Assembly (NCBI GenBank): GCA_031002005.1
Contig: CM061919.1
Coordinates: 11,541,687 to 11,605,686, forward strand
DNA from: Vandiemenella viatica
Taxonomy: Eukaryota > Arthropoda > Insecta > Orthoptera > Morabidae
Direction: 5' to 3'
DNA: 64,000 bases
Shown here in pieces: positions 10,020-20,745 of this stretch. The translations under genes were made by a program, and so were the position numbers. The notes beneath the pieces were generated by a model. The model ran no database searches and was not told where the DNA came from. It worked only from the letters and a program-made list of their open reading frames with translations. How positions within the stretch are numbered: position 1 is the first letter of the stretch; each line of letters starts with the position of its first letter.

Positions 10020-11444
10020 GAAAGGACAGATAAAATATACCCAACACTCACCAAAGTTGAAGGGAGGAGGCCAGCAGCAACACAAAACAACACAAAAACA
10101 CAGAAAATACAATGTTTCAGGTTAAACCCTTTGTCAAATTAAAACAAGTGGCTGAGCTCGCGCAAGGCTTGCAGTCGACGCAGCCACTTGTAGAATGAAA
10201 TTGACCGTCGGAGGTGGTGGGGGGAGCAACAATAATATAACCGCAAGTATAAATCACAAGAAAGATAGGGAAATAATAATAATAACCATTGAAAATCTAA
10301 TAAAATTTTAAAAATATTGAAAATTTTTGAAATAAGTTCTATATATTGAATCTATTGTGCTGGCCAGTGATGGGTGTATAGGGTGAGGATGGAAGATATC
10401 GGAAATTAAGGCCTGGGGGATGTCTAGTCTGCATGATATGTTGATATGCCAATTCCCGCCTGCGAAGTTCAGTTTGGGAGGTAATATTTGTAAGTACTGT
10501 AATGGCTTTGACTGTGAAGCAGTTATTAAAGTTGCAGTGTTGCGAGTACTGGCATGGTCAGCAACAGGGAGGTCTAGGTTTTGGGAGTGAACTGTTTGTC
10601 TGTGACCATTCATTCTGATGGATAATGAGTTTGAGGTAAGGCCAGTGTAGGAACTTTGACAGTGAAGACAGGAGAGCTGGTAAGTGAGATGGGTTGATGT
10701 GCAAGTAGTATGACCTATGATGGGGTAGGTTTCACCAGTAGTAGGTAGTGGTAGGTGGATGCATACTGCATGTTTTGCGGTGGGGTCTCTTACAAGGGAA
10801 AGATCCAAAAGATGGTTTAGGAACATCAGAGGGTTGATATTTATGTATAATTATATTTTATAGATTAGGCGGTCTGCTTAAGGTGACACGGGATGTGGTG
10901 GGAAGGATAGTGGGAAGAATGCAGTGTATTTCAAGAAAGGATCTGAGGAAGTCGTAGCCCAAACAAAGAATTTGGTTTAGAGATTCCAGGCCAGGGGAAA
11001 AACTGGGTGTGAAAAACAGGGTTCTGGTTGGTTTTGGATTGTTTGTGTTGGTGTTGTGGACAGTTCTTGACTCTTGATATCTGTTTTTGGACTAATTTGG
11101 ATAATTGCGGTTCATGAGTGCCCGGGACAGGTTGTTGGAGTAGAGAGTAAAGGATTCGTAATCAGATCGGATGCATTTGCCTCAAATAACTAGGCTTTAT
11201 GGGATGGAACATTTAGTATGATATGGATGGCAGCTATCATAATGGAGATATTGGTGTAGGTTAGTGGACTTTGTGGAAAGAGGTGTGTAAGTGGCTATTC
11301 TGTACAGAGATGTCCATTTCCAGAAAAGTGACATCAGTCTGAAAGTAGGACCATGTGAAGTTTAGGGAGGAGATGTTATTCAGCGAGTTCAAGAAGTCAT
11401 GAAGGTTTTCACCATGGGTTCAGATCATAAATATGTGCAACCAG
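10020..11444 (-). mobile_element. Penelope-like element (PLE-A1), minus copy of a head-to-head pair
   Basis: The 3' end is at the left (ggaaaggacagataaaatat, about 10020). The element reads right-to-left through degenerate RT (IFMIWTHGENLHDFLNSLNN around 11370-11430, from the block after the catalytic YMDD) and a GIY-YIG endonuclease. It is truncated at 11444, where a plus-strand copy of the same family begins. The two copies share about 190 bp around the PRPPNL block as inverted repeats (10860-11025 versus 11450-11620) and also share 3' UTR sequence. Confidence 0.8.
10308..10826 (-). pseudogene. PLE GIY-YIG endonuclease domain
   Basis: The 172-residue frame carries the Penelope endonuclease signature: PIIGHTTCTSTHLTYQLSCL, then CHCQSS-like Cys pairs, YTGLTSNSLSIRMNGH (GIY-YIG-like core with the catalytic Arg and the following His) and a tail ending in a stop at 10308. 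This domain follows RT in canonical PLEs and nicks the target. Only the C-terminal part of the polyprotein is open here. The RT region to the right is broken by stops. Confidence 0.8.
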
Positions 11445-11629
11445 AACCCAATTTTCTCACCATTTTTCCCTGGACTGGGATGGCTAAACCAAATTCTTTG
11501 TTTTGGGCTACGACTTCCTCAGATCCTTACCTGAAATGCACCGCATTCTCACAATCCTTCCCACCACACCCCGTGTCACCTTCAGCAGACCGCCTAATCT
11601 AAAAAATATAATCAATATATATTATAAAA

Positions 11630-12705
11630 ATAAGTGTACAATGTGTGTGCCGCTAAAACTCAAAAACGAGTCCCGGTATGATCAAGGGAATCGTATGGTT
11701 TGGTAGCCCTCTATCCCTTATCCATGAAGAACATTTCAGTTTTTACCTTAGGGGTGTGATTTTGAAGATAAAATGGCTGGAAGTTTCACCCTCTACAACA
11801 GCGAGAAAACGAAACGGTCGAAGAGTGCGAGGAACGTTTACATTGTCAATGAATGAAACAAAAAGAACAGCGAAAAAATAAAACAGTTGAAAGCGTGAGG
11901 CACGTTTATGTTCTCAGCGAACGTGAATGAGCACCGTGAGAAGCAGAGAAACGGAAAGAACAACGAAATGAACGAATTAAAGAATCAAGGATTGTGACAC
12001 AATCTTAGAAGACTGCAAACGCAAGCCGCAAATGAAAATATCGCCCTATGAGAAGCATGAATGAGGACAAGTAAACACTAATAATATGAGAAATGAAGCA
12101 TTCCGCTATGACCCGACCAAAAAAATAACAGAAATAACCACATCGTAATCGGAAAAATGGATAACATCTACCAATTTTGCATCACGAACAAATTCAGTGG
12201 AGAAACACTGGGATTCTGTTGCATGAATGGAAAAATTCGATTACCACCACTGGAAGCACCTCCACAGGAATTTCTACTTTACATGACTGGGGAAACTCCA
12301 GAATCGAAATGCACAGTATTAATCCTCAGAATACCCTTGATCTCTACTGAACTGCCATTCGAATTTAAAAACTGCAATTTCCGATCAAATTAGCCTATAG
12401 TTTTACAATTGACAAAGTGCAAGGACAAACTTTGAAACATTGCGGCATCAACCCCCAAAGACTCCTGCTTCTTTCATCGTCAACTATATGAAATGAACGA
12501 AGTAGGAAATTCTAAAAATTTGTACTTACATACCCTGGATAACAAAATGAAAAATGTTGTTTATAAACAAGTATTGTAAAAGTTGGAATATGTTATCAAT
12601 AAAAAAAAAAATTACCGCTTACGTTTTAAAGTTTATCCTTTTATTCAAACTACCACACAATCTCATATAAACTCCCTGAGCGAAGCCGGGTACCTCAGCT
12701 TGCTG
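11630..12705 (+). mobile_element. Helitron remnant, internally deleted
   Basis: The insertion sits inside PLE-A1 where the homologous copy is continuous, without an obvious target duplication, as expected for Helitrons. The 5' region has ctaaaactcaaaaacgagtc, a motif I associate with insect Helitron ends. The 3' end (gagcgaagccgggtacctc) resembles their terminal hairpin. The interior encodes both ends of a Helitron helicase: VIGKMDNIYQFCITNKFSG and GFCCMNGKIRLPPLEAPP near the start, then IPLISTELPFEFK and, after a frameshift, TIDKVQGQTLKHCGI from the C-terminal motif. The Rep domain and most helicase motifs are absent. Exact ends are uncertain by roughly 10 bases. Confidence 0.75.
12157..12490 (+). 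pseudogene. Helitron helicase fragment (N- and C-terminal ends fused)
   Basis: MDNIYQFCITNKFSGETLGF and CCMNGKIRLPPLEAPPQEF match the Cys-containing N-terminal block of insect Helitron proteins. The same frame jumps to ILRIPLISTELPFEFKNCNF, which in full proteins lies just before the last helicase motif. The next frame then has FTIDKVQGQTLKHCGIN. More than a thousand residues are therefore missing between positions about 60 and 75 of this fragment, so it is an internal deletion derivative. Confidence 0.75.
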
Positions 12706-12969
12706 TACATAAATATCAACCATCTGATATTCCTAAACCACCTTTTGGATCCTTCCCTTGTAAGAGACCCCATTGCAAAATGTACAGTAGGTATCAACCT
12801 ACCACTACATATTGCAACCCTACTACTGGTGAATTCTGTGCCATAATAGGTCATGACACTTGCACAACAACTTATCTTACCTGCCTCCACTGTCAAAGTT
12901 ATCTCAAACTCATTATCCATCAGAATGAATGGTCTCAGACAAAAAGTTTACTCCCAAAACTAAACCTCC

Positions 12970-14615
12970 TGTTAGGGTCAAAGCATGATATCGGGGGTAG
13001 TATCGGCTTCTCCACCTAAGCTTGAAGTCATCCAAAAAGTTTTCAAAGTTCGGAAAAGTTCTATAACCGTGTTAAACCTTGTAGAATGCTAACTGTAAAG
13101 ATTACCACAGTCGCCACTTACAGATTAACCTCCTGTAAGAAAGGTACTAAAGTTGAAATGAAAGTCTGAATCCGGATAACTGAAATATATATTCTTAAAA
13201 TTTTTCACAGAATTTACAAAAGTCACAGTTAGCAATGGCAATCGGAGAAAATCATTTGCCGAAGATCACAAGTCATGAAACAGAACAGACCGCACCACCC
13301 CAAATAAAATTGAAAGTTAAGATGAACACATGTCGGAAAGTTTTAGACTGCTGAGTTGGCCCCGCCGGTTTTAAAATGGCGTCGGTCAGCCATTCTTCTC
13401 GAAGTCCTTCCTACCCATAAGCCACCGCGACCGCGGGTCTTCTCAAAGTTGAGAACACGTAAGATACGTGCGGTCTCTTCAAACCAAATTGATGGACTGC
13501 TGTCTCAGCCTGTCATGGCTGACTTTTATCAAAATGGACTACTGACCTAGACAATAGTCTATCTGGAAAAAGAACCTGTTAACTGAGTGCTACTCGAAAA
13601 TTACAAGATGAAGAGTGTAATGAGACAAGTGTAGTGATGTGTTGGGTTTTGTTTTTAGAGCTTCCAGACCGGTGAAAATGAATTTTGAAAGTTGGTTAAT
13701 TTAAAAGCACATTTGTTTAGAGTATTGCAATACGTCATCATACGTCACCTGCGAAAGATGAATGTGCAAAACTTTAAAATCTCAAGTTAATATTATTTTC
13801 AAAGTGTTCCCCGGCTCCTGCCGAGTCCAGTGGTGTAAAAATCTTTTAAATCGGTTAAGGCTATCAGAAGTTATAGAATTTCTAAATTTTACTGTTTTCC
13901 TAGCTTGTGCAATCGAAACTTCACTTTTTATTTAAAGACAGTTGTGGCCTGAAACTAAATTTAAATCGAACCTTTATCAAATTTAAGTACTTTAGAAAAG
14001 TTTTTATTTCGTGGAAGATGTTAGTGGGGAGAAATTAAATCCTTAAAGTTCGTTGCTACAACGCCATTACCCGGTTGACTTTTATTTACTGATATCTTCT
14101 GTTTAATAGTTGATGGTTATCGGAAACTTAAAGAATATTGACTGGCTGGTTATTTTGCTTGTTTAAATCTACTTTTAAAGCTCTGAAACTGTTTAGATGT
14201 GCTGAAATTAAATATCGAAATTCAACCCATATGGTGATGCTTTAAAAGTCATATTTACTGCTTTAAATTGGTCTGGAACTGTGAGTTATTAGTGAATTTA
14301 ATATCAAATGGTGAAATTCTAACTATCAAAGTGCTTTACCGTGTTTAATTTAGTGGAATATTAGTGTTGTGGTCGGGTAAACAAACCTGTGTATTTTGCT
14401 TCAGGATTATTATGGATTACGCTCATTTAGGTAAGTTTATGGTTTATATTTTGCGTTAAACTTCTGATTTTTGGTTGCTATGTGTTATTTATTTACTTTT
14501 CTGAACTTAAACTGTTGTTATTTCGGTTTCAACTATGGTATCGTGTACTGATGTTAACCTCAAACTTCGTTGGATCGTGACTGAATATCGAAAATAGAGA
14601 GTAAGGTAGCTTACA
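12970..14615. mobile_element. Candidate solo LTR, 1646 bp, in PLE-A1
   Basis: The insert begins TGTTAG at 12970 and ends TTACA at 14615. It is flanked by a 4-bp duplication CTCC (12966-12969 and 14616-14619). Deleting it with one CTCC restores the PLE sequence seen in the minus copy (acctccctgttgct). TG...CA ends and a 4-bp duplication fit a Ty3/gypsy-type LTR left by recombination. It has no coding potential and no internal region was found. Orientation cannot be set. A long non-LTR insertion of unknown type with chance ends is the alternative. Confidence 0.65.
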
Positions 14616-15463
14616 CTCCCTGTTGCTTACCATGCCAGTACTTGCAACACCCGCGACCTTAGTAACTGCTTCACAGTCAGAGCCATTAGAGTACTTCCAA
14701 ATACTACCTCCCAATCTGAACTCCGCAGGTGGGAATTGACATATCAACACAGTCTGAAAACTAGACATCCCCGATGCCTTAATTTCCGATAATATCTTCC
14801 ATTCTCACCCTGCACACCCATTACTGGCCAGCACAATTGATTCATATATATCTATAGACCTTATTTTTTTTTTAAAATGATATTTTTTATTTATTATTTT
14901 TTATTATTATTATTTTTCAATTATTATTATTTACCAATCATTCTTGTGATTTATACTTGCGGTTGTATTTATCGTTGCTCCTCCTTCCGCCTCAGACAGT
15001 CAATTTCATTGTATGAGTGGCTGCGTCGGTTGCAAGCCTTGTGCGAGCTCGGCCACATACTACTTTAAACTTGACAAATGGTTTAACCCAAAATATTGTA
15101 TTTTCTGTGTTTGTGTGTTTTGTGTTGCTGCTGCCCTCCTCCGTTCAACTTTGGTGAGTGTTGTGTGTATTTTATCTGTCCTTTCCATATAAATATTGTC
15201 TCACAGCCGTTCTTTCCTTCCATTGTTACATCACCTGTTGATATTTACAACCTGCAAAAGAAAGGTGTTTCACTGGCATTTTTTGTGCTGTTTTATGTAC
15301 ACAGACGGAAAAAAAAATCCCAACACCAAGAAAAAATTATTGTAGAGTAATGAAATTTGGACAATGCATTTGTCAAGTTAACATGTTTAATTGATTAAAT
15401 TTTCAAGATCACAGGTTAATTTAAGCTCAAGAAAATGCATTTCAAATGTGAAATACTGTTAAA

Positions 15464-16241
15464 TTAATAGCCGGTGTAACCTCCAGAATTTTGAATGCAA
15501 GCCTGCAAACGTGAATGCATTGTGTCATACAGGTTTCGAATGTCACTTTGTGGTATGGAGTTCCATGCTTGTTGTACTTGTGCTGTCAATACTGGGACGG
15601 TCAGTGCTGGCTGTGGATGATGCTGGAGTTGTCGTCCAATGATATCCCATACGTGTTCAATTGGAGACAGATCTGGTGATCTCGCAGGCCAAGGTAACAT
15701 GTCGACACTCTGTAGAGCACGTTGCGAGACAACAGCGGTATGAGGGCGAGCGTTATCCTGTTGAAAAACTCCCCCTTGAATGCTGTTCATGAATGGCAGC
15801 ACTACAGGTTGAATTACCAGACTGACGTACAAATTTGCAGTCAGTGTGTTTGGTATAACCACAAGAGTGCTCCTGCTGTCATAGGAAATTGCTCCCCAGA
15901 CCATGACTCCAGGTGTAGGTCCAGTGTGTCTAGGCCGCAGGACAGTTTGGTTGCAGGCGTTCCCCTGGCCTCCTTCTGACCAACACTCGGCCATCACTGG
16001 CACCAAGGCAGAACCTGCTTTCATCAGAAAACACAACAGATCTCCACTCCGTCCTCCAATGAGCTCTGGCTTGACACCACTGGAGTCGCAAACGGCGATG
16101 GCTTGTAGTCAGTGGAATGCACGCTACAGGGCGCCTGGCTCGGAGCTGTCCTTGAAGTAACCGATTTCTAACAGTTCGTTGTGTCACTGTGGTACCAACT
16201 GCAGCTCGAATTTCTGTAGTGCTGCCATTCATGAACAGCAT
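15464..16241 (-). pseudogene. Tc1-like transposase, 5'-truncated, one frameshift
   Basis: From the right, a frame with AAVGTTVTQRTVRNRLLQGQ (second HTH) and VVFSDESRFCLGASDGR (first catalytic Asp) ends near 15930. The overlapping frame 16036-15464 continues with GVMVWGAISYDSRSTLVVIP, then GGVFQQDNARPHTA (second Asp) and PWPARSPDLSPIEHVWD (catalytic Glu), and ends in QNSGGYTGY. By my count 32 residues separate the second Asp from the Glu, two fewer than the 34 of typical Tc1. The shift and the missing N-terminal HTH make it inactive. Confidence 0.85.
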
Positions 16242-16557
16242 TCAAGGGGGAGTTTTTCAACAGGATAACGCTCGCCCTCATACCGCTGTTGTCTCGCAAC
16301 GTGCTCTACAGAGTGTCGACATGTTACCTTGGCCTGCGAGATCACCAGATCTGTCTCCAATTGAACACGTATGGGATATCATTGGACGACAACTCCAGCA
16401 TCATCCACAGCCAGCACTGACCGTCCCAGTATTGACAGCACAAGTACAACAAGCATGGAACTCCATACCACAAAGTGACATTCGAAACCTGTATGACACA
16501 ATGCATTCACGTTTGCAGGCTTGCATTCAAAATTCTGGAGGTTACACCGGCTATTAA
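16204..16557 (+). pseudogene. Duplicated C-terminal half of Tc1-like transposase
   Basis: An inverted copy of the C-terminal portion runs from LPFMNSIQGGVFQQDN to NSGGYTGY and its stop. It lacks the first catalytic Asp and both HTHs, so it has no activity. It arose with the palindromic rearrangement. The junction lies at a ctgtagtgctgcc stretch shared by both arms. Confidence 0.85.
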
Positions 16558-16737
16558 TTTAACAGTATTTCACATTTGAAATGCATTTTCTTGAGCTTAA
16601 ATTAACCTGTGATCTTGAAAATTTAATCAATTAAACATGTTAACTTGACAAATGCATTGTCCAAATTTCATTACTCTACAATAATTTTTTCTTGGTGTTG
16701 GGATTTTTTTTTCCGTCTGTGTATTCCCCACTGTGAC

Positions 16738-17440
16738 CTACTTGATGTTGTGAGAAGATTGATGCTCAGGTAGATTGACTTGGAATTCTTTAGTATCATT
16801 GGTCAAGAATGCAATATAATCGGCAAATCTGTAGTTGTTAACTCTTCTTCCTTTGATTATAATTACTTTTTTGCCCATTATAACTTTGACATTGTTACCA
16901 TCGTTTTCATAGATAATAGTTTCGCAGAGACAGGATGACTTTGCTTCACACCTCTTGCAATTTGAAAATCTTATTTGGTTTGTTGATGCTAACAAAGGCT
17001 GAGATGGTAACCTCCTTACCATTCTTAACTAATTTTTGCATGACAGCTGTGTGATTGCTGAGTCAAATACTTTTTCAAAGTCAACAATTGATACACTGGG
17101 GAATTTATTACTTGTTTCCTTGATAAATTGGCACACACACACACATTCTGTGTGTTCAGAAGAGCAAACACACAGAATGATTGATTGTTTTTGTTGTTAT
17201 GGATAAATTCTTTATTTAACAGACAGAATAATCTTGATCTATCCCAACCTGTAGAGATTAATAGATTGTGTAGGCAAGAAGGGAAAATAGCGAAGTGGTA
17301 AATAGTTTCCTCACCACCTAGCTTCAGAATATGATTGGAGACTATTTACAGCCAGCTTCCATTGCAACCTTGGAATTAGTGTCCTGTTATCAGTTAAGTG
17401 ACATTCAAGTTTCACAGGTATCCTCAATACTCTCATAAAA
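16738..17440 (-). pseudogene. Degenerate LINE RT fragment
   Basis: The minus-strand reading gives SIVDFEKVFDSAITQLS around 17035-17090 (RT motif A) and GRRVNNYRFADYIAFLTND at 16785-16850, where FADY replaces the catalytic FADD. Stops and shifts are frequent. It looks like the same broad LINE type as LINE-A. The right boundary is uncertain. A small inverted repeat (acacattctgtgtgtt / aacacacagaatg) lies at 17140-17180. Confidence 0.6.
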
Positions 17441-17814
17441 GGATTTGTTCTCATCTCAATTCATAGAATTGGGAGTATAAACCTGCAAACTTTGTACCTT
17501 TTTGACACTTTAAGCAGCAGTCAACCTGTCTGCTGAATATTGTTTCAAGTACACATTGTCTATGATCTACCAGTCAGTTTTCATTCTGGTTCACTGCAGA
17601 AGTAACACAGATCTCTTAATTTTTTTGAGGAAATGGAATTTGACCCTTAAATGGCAAAAGTATGAATATTATTTCTACATCATGTTTCTTTTTTTATTAT
17701 TATTACGAGCCGTTTATCTCCTCCGATACCTAAACGAAATCGATAAATGACATATCATTTTAGAGATTAAGATCTCCAATTAGGTAAAATCATAAATTAA
17801 TAATTTTTTTATGC
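17441..17814. other. Unassigned intronic sequence
   Basis: AT-rich intron of Rab10 with no recognisable gene or element. Confidence 0.6.
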
Positions 17815-18268
17815 TTAAAGTGCTCACGTGTATCAAACAGTTTAGAGTCCTCATTTTGCTGCAGCAGTATCGCTGAGATGTCAATAAACTGTTTTTTATA
17901 TAATAAGTAGCGTTTCGGATTTCTTTCTGTTATGGAAACATTTTTGATTTGTTGTACAATTCCAGAGTAAACATTTTATTAGCTCAGCAGTACATATCAC
18001 AGAGATGTTGATGTGCTGTGTGCATTTATTTAAGGTTAGTTGTATTCTATTAGGGTCAGTGACAGTTTGTCGTACATACAGTGTGTTTTAATTTTCCTAA
18101 CTGTTTCGTAAATGTTTTGATGTGTACCTATTACACTAAACAAATAAATATTTGCTACAAAGTGCATTTCTACTTTTCATTATATTACAAGCATTCAACC
18201 TCACTATTCATTATATTTTATTAGCGAAATTTTTGCATGGGTCGTCTAGTTTTTAATTTATTGTTGAA
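17815..18268 (-). repeat. Interspersed repeat R1, copy 1
   Basis: This is the reverse complement of 44128-44560 over about 440 bp. Landmarks shared in order are tcaataaactgtttttta, gtagcgtttcggatt (variant), cacagagatgttgatgtgctgtgtgc, cagtttgtcgtacatacagtgtgttttaa, acactaaacaaataaatatttg and gcatgggtcgtctagt. There is no coding capacity or TIR. Its end abuts the TAA target site of the Harbinger element. The family is unknown, and the gacccgtgcgaaa end recalls the margins of common insect repeats. Confidence 0.75.
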
Positions 18269-18611
18269 ACTAAAGGCCCGGGCACAACGTGACAAGCGAT
18301 ATTGTGTCGCGGCGCGACGTCGCTATTGTTGTAATTCACAGTTTTGAATTGGGACGGTCACACACAAAGCGATCCGTCGCCGGGCTGCAGCCTTTGTCGT
18401 GGTGACGAGCGACACAGTTGTACAAAATTACAGAATTGTCGCGCGACAGAGCGACATGGCAGTTGAAGAAAAATTGATTTCCACCGCATCCGACGGCCAC
18501 TACTTCAGGTGTACTAAGAGATGCATATGAAAAGATTTCCAGCTCATAAAAAATAATTTTTCGCATTCAGAATTGTATTTTTTCTTCTTAGTTTCTCACT
18601 TTGTTTGTTTG

Positions 18612-18645
<34 letters not shown>

Positions 18646-18697
18646 TGCAGCTATATCGATCCTTTTTTCAGGATGTAGCCTCTTTAAGCCTAATGAG

Positions 18698-19333
18698 CTA
18701 TATATTAGAATTTAATTCTACATAGTGTTGCTGTAGTTCTTTCCAGGCCGATCGATCCTGAGCCGCCCTCTTCCAGTTCACGCCTGTAACTCGACGTATA
18801 TCCTTATCCCAGCGATCCGGGGGTCTTCCTCTTGCTCTTTTGTTCCAGCTGGATGGGATATTTCTCTCTTCGAGGCATTGTGAAAACACCTTAGCTAGGT
18901 GTCTGTAAGTTTCTTCTCCAGTCAATTGGAGTACGTCAATAGACAGGCCGTCATAACCACTAGCTGATCCTTTTTTCATTTCGTCCACTGCCCTTCTAAC
19001 TTCATATGGGAGGACTTCAGGAATTGGTGAGTCTGGGCTTGATGTCATTAAAGGATTTTCATCTTGCTTGCTGTATAAGGATTGATAGAAGTTCCTGATA
19101 TGAACCAATACTGCCGTCTTGTCTGTAATACGCTCATTATCATCATCTAAAGCTATTATTTGTTTCTTTCCTATCATTAATCTTTGTTTTGCTTTCTTAT
19201 AGCCTTTCTTGTTCTCTATAACTGATCTGACCAGGTTTTCGTTATATTTCTTGATGTCAGCTGTTATTTCTTTTCTAATGGTCTTGCACAGTTCAGCATA
19301 TTCAATTAGGTTTTTTTCAGGTTTTACTTTCAT
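18698..19333 (-). pseudogene. LINE-B linker and RT start fused to the C-terminal tail
   Basis: The single open frame of 211 residues reads the linker (AELCKTIRKEITADIKKYNE), then LMIGKKQIIALDDDNERITD and VRRAVDEMKKGSASGYDGLS (first RT block). After ECLEERNIPSSWN it moves without a stop to KRARGRPPDRWDKDIRRVTG and NWKRAAQDRSAWKELQQHYV, the extreme C-terminal tail of such LINEs. All of RT motifs A-E are gone, yet the join is in frame. This could be a genomic deletion or a retrocopied spliced transcript. Confidence 0.82.
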
Positions 19334-19683
19334 ATTCCTCCGTTTATTCAGGAGAGTTTTTGTATTATTGCTAATTTTACTTAATTTGGTGGTTTTAACA
19401 GTTCCTGCAATTTCTATGGCTAATGTGTTAATAGTTGAAGCTAAATTTCCATTGGCGGTGGTAGCTAGTTTCTCCGATACTGTGCGTTGAAAAATGTCTT
19501 TCTTTTCAGTGAGATTTATTATATTTACTGATGTTTTATTGGTTCCTTTTATTAGCTTTCGCCTTTCCTGTTTTATGCAGATACTAAGTTTCGCTCGGAC
19601 CAGCCTGTGATCACTTCCGGTGTTGAATTGATTTAGAACAGTGACGTCTTGAACAAAATGTCGGCTATTGGACAGGATGTAGT

Positions 19684-20451
19684 CTATTTCATTTTTAGTT
19701 TTATGATCTGGACTTCTCCATGTCCACTTTCGACTTGATGTTTTTTAAAAAATGTGTTCATGACGTGCATTTTTGTGTGCTCTGCAAACTGCACAAGTCG
19801 TTCCCCTCTGTCATTCCTAGTTTGTATTCCGAACTTATCGACCACAGTGTCTCCTTGTTTCCTGGTGCCTACAATAGCATTGAAGTCTCCCATGATAATC
19901 TGGAAATGGCAGTCTTTGCCTCTGTCATGCAGTGTCGTGACATCTTCGTAGAAAGACTCTACTTCATCATCTGAGTGCGAGGATGTTGGAGCATATACCT
20001 GCAGTATTTGTATTTTGTAGCGATTTGATAGTAGTAACACTACTCTTGCTGCTCGATCTGAAATACCTTCTATTAGTTTAACCTTATTTTTCACACTACG
20101 GTTTATCAGGAAGCCCACTCCATTTAGCTTTCCCAAGGAGTTTCCGTAATGGTACAAGATGTGGCCTGATTTAAGTTCGATACATTCTTCCTCTGGACGT
20201 CTAACCTCACTGAGGCCCACTATACTCCATTTGATTTTTTGGAGCTCGTCTTCCAACTCTGTAAGTCGGGATTCTCCTTTAAGAGACCTGCAGTTATAAG
20301 TGCATATATGAATTATTTGCTGTTTTTCTATTGATGATCTGGTTTGCTCTTTAGGAACTTTGACTGCTGACATTAATGTAGCCCCCTCCCGGAGAACCGA
20401 ATGGGGGGCTGTTTTACCTCCGGATTGTTTTCCAATAATGCCGCTCATCAT
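19684..20451 (-). pseudogene. APE-type endonuclease domain of LINE-B
   Basis: The frame starts with ATG at 20451 and enters the nuclease at IIHICTYNCRSLKGESRLTE. Visible APE motifs are VGLSEVRRPEEE (catalytic Glu region), VLLLSNRYKIQILQVYAPTS, IIMGDFNAIVG (GDFN) and, beyond a frameshift near 19690, FNTGSDHRLVRAKLSI, where SDH is the catalytic His motif. About 230 residues before the shift suits the domain. The frameshift separates it from the linker and RT start downstream. Confidence 0.85.
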
Positions 20452-20745
20452 AGTTGCTTAAAGGGGTGAAGCATAATCGCCACGCTTGCTTCAGAACGGA
20501 TTGGCGATTTCTTGAACAGCCGCCCACTTTGGGTCAGACGCTGGGTGTAGCCGCTCAACTTGAGACAGACGCTACGATGAATGCACTCATATTAATCCCT
20601 GAGTGCTGGGCTGCCTCTTCCGCATCCCTTGCCGTACCGAAGTACTACTTCTCCGCCAAGTGATTCGTTGAGGTCTTCTCCGTAACCCTGGTAAGGAACC
20701 CTCACAAGGTGCTGCCAGCCGGGCCAGCTGGGCCAAGGTTTTTTA

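Larger units (their letters stand above)
11445..15190 (+). mobile_element. Penelope-like element (PLE-A1), plus copy, split by Helitron and solo LTR
   Basis: The plus copy starts within FFPWTGMAKPNSLF and SADRLI (11450-11600), continues at 12706 with NHLIFLNHLLDPSLVRDPIA, and then runs through the GIY-YIG region with a frameshift near 12790 (CTTTYLTCLHCQS, HQNEWSQTKSLLPKLN). It resumes at 14616 after the solo LTR with LLLTMPVLATPATLVTASQS, then PPNLNSAGGN, and ends in the 3' UTR near 15190 (ttttatctgtcctttcc). The minus copy at 10020-10826 supplies the uninterrupted comparison sequence and confirms both insertion sites to within a few bases. Confidence 0.82.
15300..16721. mobile_element. Tc1-like transposon rearranged into a palindrome
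   Basis: The element starts CACAGACGG at 15300 and ends CCGTCTGTG at 16721, flanked by TA at 15298-15299 and 16722-16723. The left (15300 to about 15808) and right (about 16204 to 16721) arms are nearly exact inverted copies of about 510 bp. They contain not only the terminal repeat but the last ~120 codons of transposase. A unique spacer of about 395 bp lies between. Both outer ends are thus copies of the same (3') terminus, and the original 5' end and first HTH are gone. Confidence 0.9.
18609..20745 (-). mobile_element. LINE-B, internally deleted non-LTR element with endonuclease
   Basis: The minus-strand LINE has its tail as a T run at about 18610-18643 on the plus strand and its 5' leader up to about 20745. 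It encodes an APE endonuclease, the linker and the first RT block, then jumps directly to the C-terminal tail. RT catalytic blocks are missing. No convincing target duplication was seen. It inserted in the Harbinger element. Confidence 0.82.

Noticed and set aside
14529..14768. Minus-strand 79-residue frame
   Set aside because: It is the shadow of the plus-strand PLE endonuclease remnant and spans the solo-LTR boundary.
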